Source of the DNA: Vanilla planifolia
Taxonomy: Eukaryota; Streptophyta; Magnoliopsida; Asparagales; Orchidaceae
Assembly: GCA_023846275.1 (NCBI GenBank)
Contig: JAIUJO010000164.1
Coordinates: forward strand, 496,001-560,000
Direction: 5' to 3'
Length of the DNA: 64,000 nucleotides
Below the pieces are notes generated by a model, which was given only the letters and a program-made list of their open reading frames with translations, searched no databases and had not been told where the DNA came from. The stretch's first letter is position 1. The number at the start of each line of letters is the position of its first letter. This document shows positions 13,065 to 27,500 of the stretch, in pieces. The translations under genes and the position numbers were made by a program.

Positions 13065-16000
13065 TTAATTTTAAAATAACGATCAATTATTTTTTTATGC
13101 TTATATATTTTGTGAATCATAGTAATTCCAAAAGATGTCTAATCACAGGAAGGAATTATTGTTGCACATGTCTTAACGAGTATTATGAAATTAACTATTA
13201 TTTCTTATATTTCTAAATGATTTATTTTCAATATTTTTTGCAATATTTATGAGATGCTTTGATTCAAAAGCTATTTCTATGATTGCAAATTTACATACGA
13301 TCGTCTAAGTATCTAAGAATTTAATTTCCTTGAAAAAGTTTTTTCTCTCAAAATTGTTTTCTTTTAATTGGTCATATTATAATGTGACTCTAAACCTCCA
13401 TGCATGTGATCACATAATGTCTTTGATTTTATTATATTAAATTGCTTAACTTTCTATCTTTTTTATTTTAATATATCTTTTCTAAATATTTAGATAATAG
13501 TTTATTATTTGTCATGACTATATAAATTGATAATTCATAGTAATTTCAAAAATTGCCTTGTTGTGACAAAATAAATTTTATTAGGATTGTTTTGATGAGA
13601 TTTATCAAAGTATTTATTTTTATAATTTCAAATATTTTTTTACAACGTTTACGTATATTATGAGACATTTTAATTTGTATTTTATTTGATGATCGAGAAT
13701 TTTACACTCTATCTCTTTAGTGTCTTGGAATGCAACTTTCTCACAATATTTATATAATTTAATTCAATTTTTTTACATTAGCTACATTACATAAGTTCAA
13801 TTTATTTTAGCTTTATTATACATTTACCTAATATTAAAGTAATTTATTGTTATTGTTTATGTTTATTTTTTTATAATATAACGTAATTGCAAATAATGTC
13901 ATATTGATAGAAATAAAAGCCATTAGACACATCTTGATGAACATTATCAAATATAGCATAAATATTTTAATTTTTTTGAATGTTTCAATTTCTATAATTT
14001 TTGTATGCTATAATAGATATTTAAAATTCACACTTCAATCAATGATCGAATAAGTTGCATTTGATCTCCTTGGTACATTTAAACAGTATTTTCTCTTACA
14101 GTGTATCACATTTATTCAAATTTCTAACTTTTATTTTGCTATATTTCCTTATAATTCTAAATCTCTTATTATGTGAGATTTACATTTTATTCATATATGT
14201 GCATTACATTGCTCAAATTTATCTAATTTCAATTATATTAATTACTTAATTTTAAAATAATTTCTTTGTTAATTATTCTTTTTTTTTCATTTTTTAATTA
14301 TTAATAATTCAAAGCTAATTCTGTTTAAGATAAAATAAATGAACTTTAACTCATCTCATCAAGCTTTATCAAATTGCATTATTAAATTATATTTTATTAA
14401 ATATTTTTGTCTTATGGGTTTCCGTTATTTTTGAGACATTTTGTGCTATACATGCTTAATTCAAAGCTAGATCTTTGGAGTTCCTTAAAATGTAATTTTC
14501 TAGTATAACTTATTTAAATTCTTCATATTTATTACACTCGATCTACTTAGTTTCCTAGAATGTAACTTTCCTATATAATTTATCACATTTTCCCAAATTT
14601 CTTTCTTTTATTTTATTATATTATAGTGAGACTCTAATTCTCCTTTCATGAAGCATTTACTTTTTTTCTTTCATTTTGTTACATTACATTACTTCAATTT
14701 ATATAAATTTAGCTTTAATATATATTTATATAATATTAAGATTATAATTTATTACATTTTATGATAATTTATTTTCCTAATTTAAACTAATTCAAGAAGA
14801 GATTACTACTAGACAAAACGAACTTCATTAAACTAGTATCAATGTACTTTCTCAAATTAAATATGTATTTTTATAGTTATAAATATTTTATATTCATAGG
14901 TTTCAATACATTTTTTTGAGACATTTTTATTGGCACTTGTTTTGACTATTGATGATGTTAGCCGAAATTTATTTTGTGTCTTGGATTGCAACTTTCCTTT
15001 GTTATCTCTCGTTTCTTAAAACTTTTAAGTTTGATTTGTTTTGTCTATATGAAGTCTATCTCCCTTCTCATGTGTCTTTTTCATAGCTTTGATTTGTTTA
15101 TATTAAATTTATTCAATTTATCTCAATTTATATTTATTATATATTTATTGAAGATTAAAATATATAATTAATATTATTAATGCTTATTTAAGTTGTATAT
15201 TCATAGTAATTCTAAATGAGGTCAACTCGAGATGATCAAAAAGTCGTTGGACTTGTCCTAGTACACTCTATCCAAATAAATATTTCATTTTTCTTTTTTT
15301 TAAATATTTTATGTTGTTGTACTTCTGCATATTTTAAATCTATCTCCTTAGCAAAGAAACTTTTTTTGTACAATTTAGCTTATTTCATCAAGTATTTGTT
15401 CTTTGATTTAGTTATTTTGCATTAATGTGATGTATACATGAGATTGACTTTAATATATTATGTGGCTTCAATTGATCTTTCTTTATATGACTTTAACAAC
15501 ACTTTGATTCGTTTATATTTTATAACTCTAATTAGTTTCATTTTAGCATTGATATATAATGGCTTGATATTTAAATAATTATAAATTAGTATTTATTTTT
15601 AATTACTATAATAATTTGCTCTAATTCCAAAGTTGGTCAAATCAAGACGTAACAAATGTCATTCGTCCTATCTTGTTTAGCTTTAACCAATTTAATATTC
15701 ATATTTCATATCTTTTAAATATTTTATCTATTATGGTTGTTATCATGATTTATGAGGTATTTAAATTGGACCTTAATTTTATTAATGAGGATGTTAAAGT
15801 CAATTTCCTTAGAATTTTATAATACAATTAGCTCATAAAAGTCCCCTAATTTTTTTTTAATGTTTTTGCATTCATTTTGTCATGCAAGTATGTAACTCTA
15901 AATTTCCACTCATGTGATATTTTTTTAATTTTGCTATATTATGTTGCTTCGATTTATGTTATTTCATCTTTAATTTACAACAGCTTCATATTAAAAAAAA

Positions 16001-19000
16001 TAATTTACTCTTATTTATTCTTATTTAATTCTTTAATTTCAACTGATTCAATAATAATTTCAAGGGAGATAAATTAAACATCATTGGAGTCATCTCAATA
16101 TTTTTTATCCTTTTAAATATGTTTTGTTTTAATTTTTTTATATTAATTTATAATACTTTATAAAATTTAATTTTTGATTCTTTTAGCATGATTTATGCAA
16201 GATTTTTATTTGTACCTGATTTAATAATCGAGGATGTTACAACTAATCTCCTTAGTTTCTTCGAATGGCACTTTCACACATAAATTGTCTCATTTTATTG
16301 AATATTTTATTTCGATTTAGTCTTATTACTGTGTAACTCTACGTATCCTTCTTGTGATTTTTGCATTACTTTGGTTTTTTTTTTGTTACATTCCTTAAAC
16401 TCATCGTTTTTTATATTTGATATTAATTTTCTTAATAAAAAAATAATAAATTATTATCATTTGCATTTTTTAATTTAATAATCAATGATGTTACGTTTGA
16501 TCAGCTTAGTTTCTTGGAATGACACTTTCTCGCACAATTTTTATTATTTTATATAATATTTTACTTTGATTTTGTTATATTACAATGTAGCTTTAAGTCT
16601 CCGTTTTGTGATTTTTGCATTGCTCTTGTTTGGTTGTGTCACAATCCTTAAATTTATCTTATTTTATATTTGAAATTTATTTTCTTAATAATAAAATAAA
16701 AAATTTATTATTTGTTTTTATTTAACTCGATGGTTTGCAGAAATTGCAAATAAGTTTTTTTTGGGATGATATAATTATCGTTAGACTCACCTCGATATCT
16801 TTCATGCATTTGAATATCTTATTTATATTTTTTATTTTTTCCAATTCTTATTCATGATTTATGAGTCATTTTTATTTGTACTTTATTTGACGATCCACAA
16901 TGATACTTGATCTTCATAGCATCTTCAAACACAACTTTCGTGTAGAATTTGTCTCATTTCTTAAAAAGTTTCACTTTCATTATATTGTTTTTCTATGTAA
17001 AACTAAATCTCTTTTCATGTGCTCCTAATATCTCTTTTATTTGGTTATATTACAATACTTTAATTTATCTTATTTTAGCTTTAATATATATTTTTTTAGT
17101 ATAAAAATAATATTTTATTAATAATTATGGTAATTTCCTTTACCAATTATATTATTTCAAAATGAAATATGATCAATAAGAAACAGATGTCATTGGACTT
17201 GTACTAATGAGCTTTATCCAATTAATTGTTTTTTTTCCATATTTTTAAAAATTATATTTTATCAACTTTTGTAATATTTTATGAGATATTTTAATTCATA
17301 GCTGATTTTATTATTAGAGTTATTACACTCGATCTCTTAAATTTCCTTGAAGGAAACTTTATCATGAATTTTATCTTATTTTTTTACTTTTTTACTTTTT
17401 TGGTTATATTATTATATAACTCTCAATCTTTTATAGTGTGACATTTACATCACTTTTAATTATTATATTATATCTCTTCAATTTATCTTATGATTTTGTT
17501 ATATATTTACCTAATATGAAAATTATTATTTAATGTTATTTATTATTATTTACTTTTTTATTTAATAGTAATTCAGGTTGAGGTATCATTTACACAAAAC
17601 AAACATAGTTGGACTTGTTGACTAAATGCTATCTAATTTAAATTTTTTTATTATTATTTTTCAAAAAGGATTTCACTATGTTTTTAAATGCTTTACAACA
17701 TATTTTCATTTGCAACTCTTTGTTATGATGAAGTTTGTTATAGTTTTCTTCTTAATATCTTTGAATGCAACTTTCCAATACAATTTATCACATTTTTTTA
17801 AATTTCTCATTTTGATTTGGATAAGTTGCTATCTAATACTAAATTTCATTTCGTGTGACTTTTAGAGTGTACAAATTTAGTTATATTATAATTTTTTATT
17901 TTTATATCATTACTACTTTGATATATATTTTCTTAATATTCAAAAATAAATTTATTAATATGGATGTTCTTTTAATTTTTGAATTCATAGTAATTCCAAA
18001 CGAAGTCAGATGTTCGTAAAACAAATGTTATTGGGCTACTTCAATAAGCTTTATCCAATTAAAAATTTATTTTTACATTTTTAAAATATTTTATTTCCAA
18101 GAATTTTTGCATAGGATAAGAAACATTTTTAATCATGCTTAATTAGATGACCAAAGTTGTTACACTCATCTCCTAAGCATCTTAAAATTAAAGTTTCTCT
18201 TTTACTTTATCTTTTTCCTTTAGTTCTTTCATTTTGATTTGGTTAGATTACTATAAGATTTCAATTGTGCTCTCATGTGACCTTTATATCACTTTGGTTC
18301 AATTATCTTACATTGCATCAACTTATCATATTCTAACTTTAATATATTTGTAGTTAATATTAAAGTAACGAATTATTTTTATTTATGCTTATTTTCTATG
18401 GTAATTCATTTTAACATGAAATGAGAATTTTTTGAGTCAAAACAAAAGTTGTTGGACTCAATCTAATCACATCTATGTAATAAAATTGTTTTTTTAGGTT
18501 TTTAAAGATTTTTTCATTATAACTTTCTTTACTAGACATTTTGATTTCTACTTACTTTGGTAATCAAGGATATCACATTCAATCTTCCTAATATCTTGGA
18601 ATCAAACTTTCTTGCACAATTTATCTCATTTTTTAAACTTTTCTACTTTGTTTTAGTTAATTACTTTATACCTATATATTCTTCTTTTATCGCATTTACA
18701 TCACCTTAACTCGATTATTTTCATTTGTTTAGTTTATCTCATTTCATTTTTGGCAAATAATTATTTAATATTAAAATAATAATTTAATATTATTTATTAT
18801 TATTTATAATTATTTACTATGGTAATTAGTCATTGTTGTAAATGAGGTCTGATAAAGATAGAACAAATGTTGTTTCACTCATCTTGATGAGTGCGAACCT
18901 ATTGAACGTCATTTTTAAAATTTAAATTACATTATTTTTTATAATTTTTGGAGACTTGAAAAAATATTTTGATTTATGCCTAATTTGATGATCAAGGATG

Positions 19001-19416
19001 TTCCATTTGGTCTCCATGATGTCTTGGAATGTAGCATTCCCATATAATTTATCCAATTTCTTCAAATCTTTTGCTTTGATCAAGTCACATTACGTGAGAT
19101 ACTGTTTCTCCCCTTGTGTGACATTTATATAACTTTTATTTCATTATATTACATTAGTTTTATTTATCTTTTTTTAAATTTAATTTATATCGGTTTAATG
19201 TTAACATAATAATCTATTACTATTTATGTTTAATTACTTTAGTAATTTAACATAATTCTAAATGTGGTATTATGCAGACAAGTAAATGTTATACCATTCA
19301 TCTCACTGGTTATATTTAATTATTTTTTTTTTAGATTTTTAAATATTTTATTTTTAAGGGTTTTGGGATGCTTTATGAGAATATTAGATTTGCATCTAAT
19401 TTTATGATCAAAGATG

Positions 19417-21501
19417 TGCTAGGCCACCCTTTTGCTTAATGAGTCAAGCTATAAATCTTTAGCATTTTGTTATAACAAACTTATTTTAGTTTGAATCAAG
19501 ATTAATTGTGATGGAGAAGTCATGCACTTTCCAAGTTTGTGAATTGAAGATCTTCAAAATTTCTTCAAGTGTTCAACAAGCTTTAAGGATTAGAGACATG
19601 CACATTAGCTTTGAAAAGTTCTACTTTTATTATGAAATATATAGTTAGCTTGTTCATTATTAATCATAAAGCAAATCTCTCCATTCCATTCAATCAAATC
19701 TAGCTTAAAACTTTCCATTATACTTGAAATATTTGACTTCAATTATTTAATCATTTAATAATTTGAAATTTTATTTAAACCATTCTTTGATTAAAAAATT
19801 ACAAGATTTAATTTTTCAATCATTTCATTCTTTTATTGGTTAAATCCTACTCGTAAGTCTTTGTCAAATTTCATGTTAAACTTTGGTTACATAACAAAAA
19901 CTAATTCTATTTAATTTCTTCTATTTAAAGAAGAATAAATATCCTAGCCATGATTTAAAAATGTGACTAAGTGCAATGCTTTTGAGCCAACCACGCATGA
20001 GTGGGAACTCTTAAGCCTTAAGTCAAAAGACCATAGGGAACCAAGTTATTTTATGTCTGATCTTTGTTAGGGTGCAATAAAGAAACTTGATTATGATAAG
20101 GTAAAGGAAGCATAAGGTTGGGTAGAACTCAAGTCAAGTATGTAATGTGTTAGGTTAAGCCCATAGTCGTGTTATATTTGTATGCTTACAATTGACCCAA
20201 GTTATTAAATCCTTAGTACAAAAAGGTAGAGCAACCCTTAATTTTAGATCAAACTAATTGTTTGGAAAATCTTTTACAAATAAAAAATAATTTTGATGTT
20301 TCAACGGTTATTAGATGGCTAGGGTTGAATCCTCATGTAAGCTGTTCTTCAACACACAGATCAGATGGCTATAGTCTCATCAAAATTTATTCGATGGCAA
20401 GATTCACTTTGACCTTGTCCTTGAATCACGTGGCTCCAAATTTCCATTTTAAGTATTGTACTTTAGATAACTTTTACATTTACAATCGATAAATCAAAAT
20501 ATTTAGATCTGACTTAGAGTGATCGAATGGACTTGGATAAATCTATTTTGGTCACACTAACCATAACACATCCACCTTTATAGTCTTTAATCTTACAAAC
20601 TAGGCCTCTCTAATCAGTTCCAACAACCCTAGTTGATGTTACCTAGCAGTTAATTCCTTGTAAGTCATTTGAGCTATTGTGTAGCCATTTTTAAGGAAAT
20701 ATTTAATTTATTTTGTAAAACGTCTTGAAACAACTTTTTTTAACTTTCTAACAATTACGATCAAAATCTTCTTATAAAAATCTGATCATCATAAATGAAC
20801 TTCCTAATAGAAATTGAATAAATTTTAAAATCTAAAAAAAACATTACATGATAATCTGCTAGTGTAAAACTATCCTATCAGCACAATACAACTTAGTAGA
20901 CCAAGTTAAAAATTCTTCTAAATAATCCTATGAATTATAAGCTTTCATTTTCATGCTTCTCTACGTAACTCTTAGCTTTTTACATTTTTATTGGAAATAG
21001 TTTTTCTTAATGTATTTTCCTTTTCTTTTAGGTTTGACTAGGCAATTTCTAAATCCCATGTTTGATTTTATCTTGAAAAAAATTGAGTTAGGTTTGAGCT
21101 CCACAAAGCTTGGATTATAGTTGAACAAATAAAAGCTTGTACGAAAGAGATGAATAGCAAGAAATAAGCCAAAGTTGGCTCGAGGTGAATAGTGAAGTAA
21201 AAACATAAGTTGATTAGAGCTGAACTATAAATCAAGGCCTCAAATTATAACATTTTAATAATGGAGTTCTTTCCATCGTCAATTAACAGTGGCTTAATGT
21301 TCTAATTTAAATGGAATAAAATAAAATTTTTGTGTAAATTTAAATGGAGTAAAATAAGAATTAATTAAATTTTTTTTTGAAAAAGTAAAATTTTTTCTAT
21401 ATAGTATTTGCGGAAGATAAAGACTATATTAAATTAGAAAAAATATTTTAAAACCTAAAATTGGCTCCTCTCATGTGAGTTTGACAAACACTTATTTTAC
21501 A
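19417..21501 (+). mobile_element. LTR-like module, copy 2, possible solo LTR (~2.09 kb)
   Basis: This copy starts TGCTAGGCCACCC and then aligns with copy 1 through 'ttaatgagtcaagc', 'tctttagcattttgt', 'aggattagagacatg' (19589 region), 'agcaaatctctccattcc', 'gattgaattt'-type stretches and 'ggcctcaaattataac' (21229). It is the most diverged of the three. It shows no array of CA repeats: after 'aaaaaatattttaaaacc' (21437 region), where copies 1 and 3 pass into CA-rich DNA, it continues with about 50 unique bases ending '...cttattttaca'. It therefore runs from TG to CA. The satellite monomer is cut at 'gatcaaagatg' on the left and resumes at 'gtggaataccacacataatc' on the right, the same monomer position. 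That is what an insertion with a decayed short target duplication would leave. The 76-residue frame at 20262-20492 has no recognisable domain. Confidence 0.55.
21290..21480 (+). other. AT-rich 3' part of LTR copy 2 with a short direct repeat
   Basis: This stretch contains two copies of 'aatttaaatggantaaaata' (about 21306 and 21338) and long A and T runs. It lines up loosely with the AT-rich tails at 9040-9180 and 40370-40490 of the other two copies. It gives the best view of what the LTR tail looked like before CA-rich DNA replaced or invaded it. No gene is seen. Confidence 0.5.
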
Positions 21502-24500
21502 GTGGAATACCACACATAATCTTAATTGTGCCTTGGAGTGTTTGTTTCATATACAATTTTTCTTATTTCTTTAAATTTTGTACTTTGATTTTGTTATTTT
21601 ACTACATCACTCTAAATCTGCTCTCATGTGACTGTTACTTCTCATTAATTTAAATATATTACATTATTTCAATTAATCTTATTTCAACTTTAGTAAATAT
21701 TAAGCTAAGATTAAAATAAAAATTTATTATTATTTATGCTTATTTAGTTTCATAATTCATAGTAATTCCTGAGAAAAGTTAGTCAAGGTGACACAAACAT
21801 CGTTGGACTCATCTCAAAAAATTCTATCAAATAAAAGACCTTTTTTATTTCTAAATGCTTTGTTTTATAGTTGTTGGTAAGCTATATGAAAAAATTTTAT
21901 TCATATTTGATTTTATAGTTCAGGATGTTACACTTAATGGCTATAGCAACTTATGATGCAGTTCTCCCATATATTTTACCATGTTTTTTCAAATCTTTGA
22001 ATTTTTTTTATAATGAAATTATAATTCTTCCTTCATGTTACCTTTATATCACTTAGGATTAGTTATATATCATTACCTAAGTTTATCTAATGTCAACATT
22101 AACATATATACGTACTTAATATTCAATTAATAATTTATTATTACTTAAGATACTTTACATGGTAATTTGTACAAATTCAAAATTAAGTCACATGAGACAA
22201 AACAATAATCTTTGGAAACATTTTGATGGGCTCTATCTAATTAAATATTTATTTTTATTATTTAAATGATTTATTTTCTTAGATATTGGTAATTTTTAAG
22301 AGATATTTTGATTTGTTCCAATTTTTGAGATTAGAGATATTACACTAAATCTACTTAGAATAACAGAATGTAACGTTATCATAAATTTTATGTCATTTAT
22401 TCAATTGTTTTGCTCTGACTTGGTTATAATACACTCATTCAATTTATCTCATTTTAACTTGAATATACATTTATTAAGTATTGAAAAAATAATCCACTGC
22501 TATTCATGTTTATTTATTTTGATAATTTGTAATAATTCAAAATAAGCTACAATGAAGAGAAATAAAAATGTCATTAGTTGCTTCAATTTGTGTCTTTTGA
22601 ACTTTAAAATATATTTACTTAATTTTGAAACAATAATGCATGGTTCTTTATTTTTTTTTGGATTGGTAATTCATAGTATATCTAAAGTAATTATATTAGA
22701 GTTGAAAAAAACTTCATTGAAATCATCTTCGTGGGCTATACTGAATTAAAAATTATTCTCACTTCTTACGTTTTTAGATTACCAAAGATGTTATACTTAA
22801 TTTTTTTAGTATCATAGAGCTTAACTTTCCTATATTATTAATCTTATTTGTTAAATGTTCTCCACCTGAGTTCATCATTTTACAATAAAATTCAAATTCC
22901 CTACTTATATGACCTTTACATCTCTTCATTTAGTTATATACATTGCTCCATCTTGTCTACTTTTAGCTTTAATATATGTTTACTTTTAGCTTTATTATTT
23001 GTGCTTATTTGTTTTCAATAATTTGTAGTATTATCGATGAGGTCCAACAGAGATGAAAAAAGCTTCGAAGGACTCATCTTTATGAGGTCTATTTAGTTAA
23101 ATATCTTTTTTAAATATTTTTCTATATTTTAATATTATTTTAAGAAACATTTAGATTCATACCTAGTTTAATGATCGAGTATGATACACTTGACCTCTTT
23201 AATATAGTGGCAAGTAAATTTCTTGTGTAGTTTATCTCATTTCTTAAATTTTTCACTTTGATTTTAATATTTCATAGTCATTCAATGAGCTCTAACTAAT
23301 TCTTAATTTAATTTTATTTTTTTGTTATTTTATATTTTTTTATTTTGCCTCATTTTATGAAACACCTCTATTTGTTCCATACTACATGATTGAGGATGTT
23401 ATGCTTAATACTTTTAGTATCTTATAGTGAAATGTTCAAGTAAACTTTATCTATTTTATTGAAATATTTAGCTTTAATATTGTCATATTACTATGAAACT
23501 CTAACTCTTAACTAATGTGACCTTTTCTTTACATTATTTTGCTTAAATTACATTACTCTTGTTTACATTTTTCAACTTTAATATGTATATACTAAATATT
23601 AAATAATTATTAGTCAATATTAAACATATTTAATTTCATAATTCATAGTAAATCTAAACGTGGTCCAATTGAGACCAAAAAAGATTGTTAAACTCTTCTC
23701 ATGAAGCATTATCTATTAAAATAATTATTTTCATATTTTATAAATAGTTTTCTAGATTTTTGCCACAACTCACATTACATCTAGATCCATACCTGACTTG
23801 ATGATCAAGGTTGTTATACTCAATCTCCTTTGCAATGTGGAATGTAAATTTCTAAAATAATTTATCACATACTTTTAAATATTTCACTTTGCATTGGTCA
23901 TATAACTAGGAATCTCTAATCTACTTTTGTGTGACATTTACATCATAATGTTCTAGTCACATTACATTACTTTAAGGTATCTCATTTCTATTTTAATACA
24001 TATTTGCATAATATTAATATAATAATTTTATATTACGTTATATAATTACTCGGGTAACTCATACTAATTTTCAGCATCTTAATGATACAAACAAATGTTG
24101 TTGAACTCTACTCCATGAACTCTTTCCAATTAAATATTAATTTTTTATATTTTGTTAAATATTTTTTTAAGGTTCTCTTGCATTATAAGATGGTTTGATT
24201 CATACCTCATTCTATGATTAAGACTATTACACTCTATCTCTTTAATATCATGGAACACTTTTTTTGGTACAATTTATCTAATCATTCCAAGTTTCTCATC
24301 TTCTTGTGATTATATTTTATTTCAATAATTTATCTCGTTTTAGCTTTAATATATATTTAAGTAATAATAAAAAATATTTTTTATTATTTATGGATCTTTA
24401 CTTATGTAATTTGTATTTATTACAAAAGAGGTCCAATCATTATGGAGCAAACATTGTTGGCTTGATTTGATGAGCTCTATCTAATTAAATATTATATTTT

Positions 24501-27500
24501 ATCATTAAAGTTTTTTCTTTGTTAAGATTTTCACAAGCCTTATAAGACATTTTTATTTATTGTTGTTTTAATGGTTAAGGATATTGCACTTGGTTATGTT
24601 AGTGTCACAAAATGCAACTTTGCTATATACTATGTCTTATTTCTTTAAACTTTTTTATTAAATTTGGCTATGCTATTAAGTAACTCTAAATTTTCTCTAA
24701 TTTGACCATTACATTACATTTATTTTGGGCGTATTATATTATTTCAACTCATCTCATCTCAACTCAGTTTATATACTCATAATATGAAAAAAATAATTCA
24801 ATATTATGTTTATTTATTTAGTTTGCTAAAGCAATTGTTGTCTTATTAAAACAAAACAAGCATCATTAGACTAATCACAACTAGCTTTATCGAATTAAAT
24901 ATTCATTTTTATGTTTTTTAAACATTTTTTTATTTTTTTTGGCATGGTTTTTGAGATATTTTCAATCATAAATGATTTGACAATCAACAATCTTGCAATC
25001 AATCCCCATACTATCATAGAATTAAATTTTCTCATAAAATATATCTTATTCATTAAAAGTTTTCACTTTGAATTGGTTACGTTACTATTTAATTCTAAAT
25101 ATTCTCCCATGTGATGTTTACATCAAATTTGTTTAGTTAGATTGTATTGCCACAATTATTTCATTTGAACAAAAATATATGTTAGCCAAATACTAAAATA
25201 ATAATTTTTTATTAGTTAAGTTTAATTATAATGGTAAATCATTGTATTCCAAAAAGATATGATGAAGATGAAATAATTGATCTTGGACTCATCTCAAAAA
25301 ATAGTTTTAATAAATAGTGAATTCCATATTTTTTAAGTTTTTTTATTTACTAATCTTTTGGCTATTTTTTGAGTAATTTTTATTTGTACTTGATTTGACC
25401 ATCAAGAATTTTAAACTTGATCAACTTAGTGTCTTTATTTGCAACTTCCACAAAGAATTTATCTCATTTATTCAAATCATTTTGTTTGATTTGGCTATAT
25501 AACAATGTAACACTCATACATTATTTTTTTAAATTTATTTCCTTTAATAAGAAATTTGTATAGCTTTGATTTAAATAAATTATTTTTTTAAAATTTATCT
25601 CATCTCAACACTCATACATATTTAATTAATTTTTAAAAAAAATTTATTTTTTTATGCTTACTTTCTTTACAAATTGATGGTATTTTAAAATGAAGTCTTT
25701 TAGGCATGATAAAAATGTTCATAGTCTCATCTTAGCAAGCTCTTACAAAATGAATATTTATTTTTTATTGTTAAATATTCTAAGATTTGAATATAAGTTT
25801 TATATAAATTTTCTGATTCCTTTTAATTTTTTTCATTTATTTGATAATATTACTATGAAACTCAAATTCTTCTTTTTCATAAAAATTGCATCGCTATAAC
25901 ATAGTTAGATTATGTTGCATCAATTTATCTCATTTAACCATCAATAAAAATTTTCTAAATATTAAAAAACATTAATTTCTCTTTATGTTGTTTGTTTTCT
26001 ATAATGCACAATAATTCCAATTGAGGTCTAATGATGAAAAAACAAGTATTAGAGGTCATCTTGACATGTTCTATCACAATAAATATTATTTTTAGAATTT
26101 TAAATATTTTAATTTCTATGGTTTTGGTATGCTTTATAAGATATTTTGATGAATATATGATTTGACTATCCATGATGTTACACTCCATCTCCTTAGTAGA
26201 TTGGAAAGAAATTTACCCACACAATTTGCCCCATCTAAAATAAAGCTTCACTTTTATTTGGTAATATGACAATGAAACTCTAGTTCCCCTCTTGTTCAAC
26301 CTTTACATTATTTTGATTAGCTTATATTTCTTTCTTTTTCAATTTATCTTTTTTCAATATTCATATATATTTGCTTAATATAAAAATAACAATTTACCAT
26401 TATTTATATTTATCTAATTTGGTAATTTGTAGTAATTCTAAAAGATGACAAAAATAAAGAAACCAAAAATATTTGGAATCATTTGGATGAGCTCTAACAA
26501 ATTAATATTCACTTTAATATTTTTATATATTTTGTTTTTAAGAGCTTTTGCATCCTTCATGAGAATTTTTAATTCATGCCTGATTTAATAATCCATGACT
26601 TAGAACTAAATCATCCGTTTGCTTTGCAATGAAACTTTACCATAAACTTTATCTTATTATTTCGCTTTTTTCCCTTTGATTTGATTATATTATTATGAAA
26701 CTCTAATTCTTTTCTCTTTTGACATTTGAAACCCTTTGATTTAATTATATTATGTTCTTCAATTTATCGTATGTTAGCTTTAAAATATATATTTGGATAA
26801 TATTAAAATAATAATTTTTAATTATTTATGATAAATTACTTTCATGACTTACAATAATGCTAATCATGGATCGATCAAGATGAATCAAATGTCATTGGAC
26901 TCTTGACGATCTCCAACCAATAAGTTCCATATGTAAAAACACATTAAAATAAGTTCCTTATTTGTACTATATAGAATGCTACACTAACATCCTTAGTATC
27001 TTGCAATCTAACTTTTCCATATAATTTATCTCATTTATTCACAATTGGTCCCTCATTTTTGCATTATGATTTTGTAACTCTCAATCTTCTCTTGTGTGAC
27101 CTTTCCAAAAATGTATTTTGCTTATAATTATGTTGCCTCAATTTGTCCTATTTCACCATTAATATATATCTACATAATTTCGAAATAATAATTTATTTTT
27201 ATTTGTTTTTATATAATTTAGCAATTCATAGTACTTCGAGAGGAGTTCTCGAAAGATGAAACAAAAATCACTAGACTCCCCTTGATGAACTATATGTAAT
27301 TTAATATTCATTTTATATTTTATTTCATAATTGAGGATGTTACACTTGCTCACCTAAGTATCTCATAATACCATTATTTTGTATAATTTGTCTTATTTTT
27401 TCAAATTTTTTTCCTTGATTTGGTTATACTATTATGTGACTATAGATGTCCTATTTTGTGACCACAACATAACTATGACTTGATTATATTGTATTATTTC

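Larger units (their letters stand above)
11151..19416 (+). repeat. AT-rich ~415-bp satellite, plus-oriented
   Basis: About twenty diverged head-to-tail monomers. In plus orientation the monomer reads in order: 'ctctatccaattaaatattt', 'ttttatgagacatttt', 'gatgatcgaggatgttacac', 'atcttggaatgcaactttc', 'aatttatctcatttcttc', 'tttgatttggttatatta', 'tatgtaactctaaatctcc', 'tgtgacctttacatcacttt', 'ttaatatatatttacttaa', 'aaaataataatttattatt', 'aattcatagtaattctaaa', 'gagatgaaacaaatgtcatt'. The 'catagtaattc' anchor at 13118 recurs at 13536, a spacing of 418. Some units are shortened by internal deletion. The block ends in the middle of a monomer, at 'atgatcaaagatg', where LTR copy 2 begins. The short open frames here are unsupported chance frames. 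Confidence 0.85.

Noticed and set aside
20262-20492. A 76-residue frame in LTR copy 2
   Set aside because: More balanced in composition than the others, but no domain is recognised and the frame is not kept in the paired positions of copies 1 and 3.
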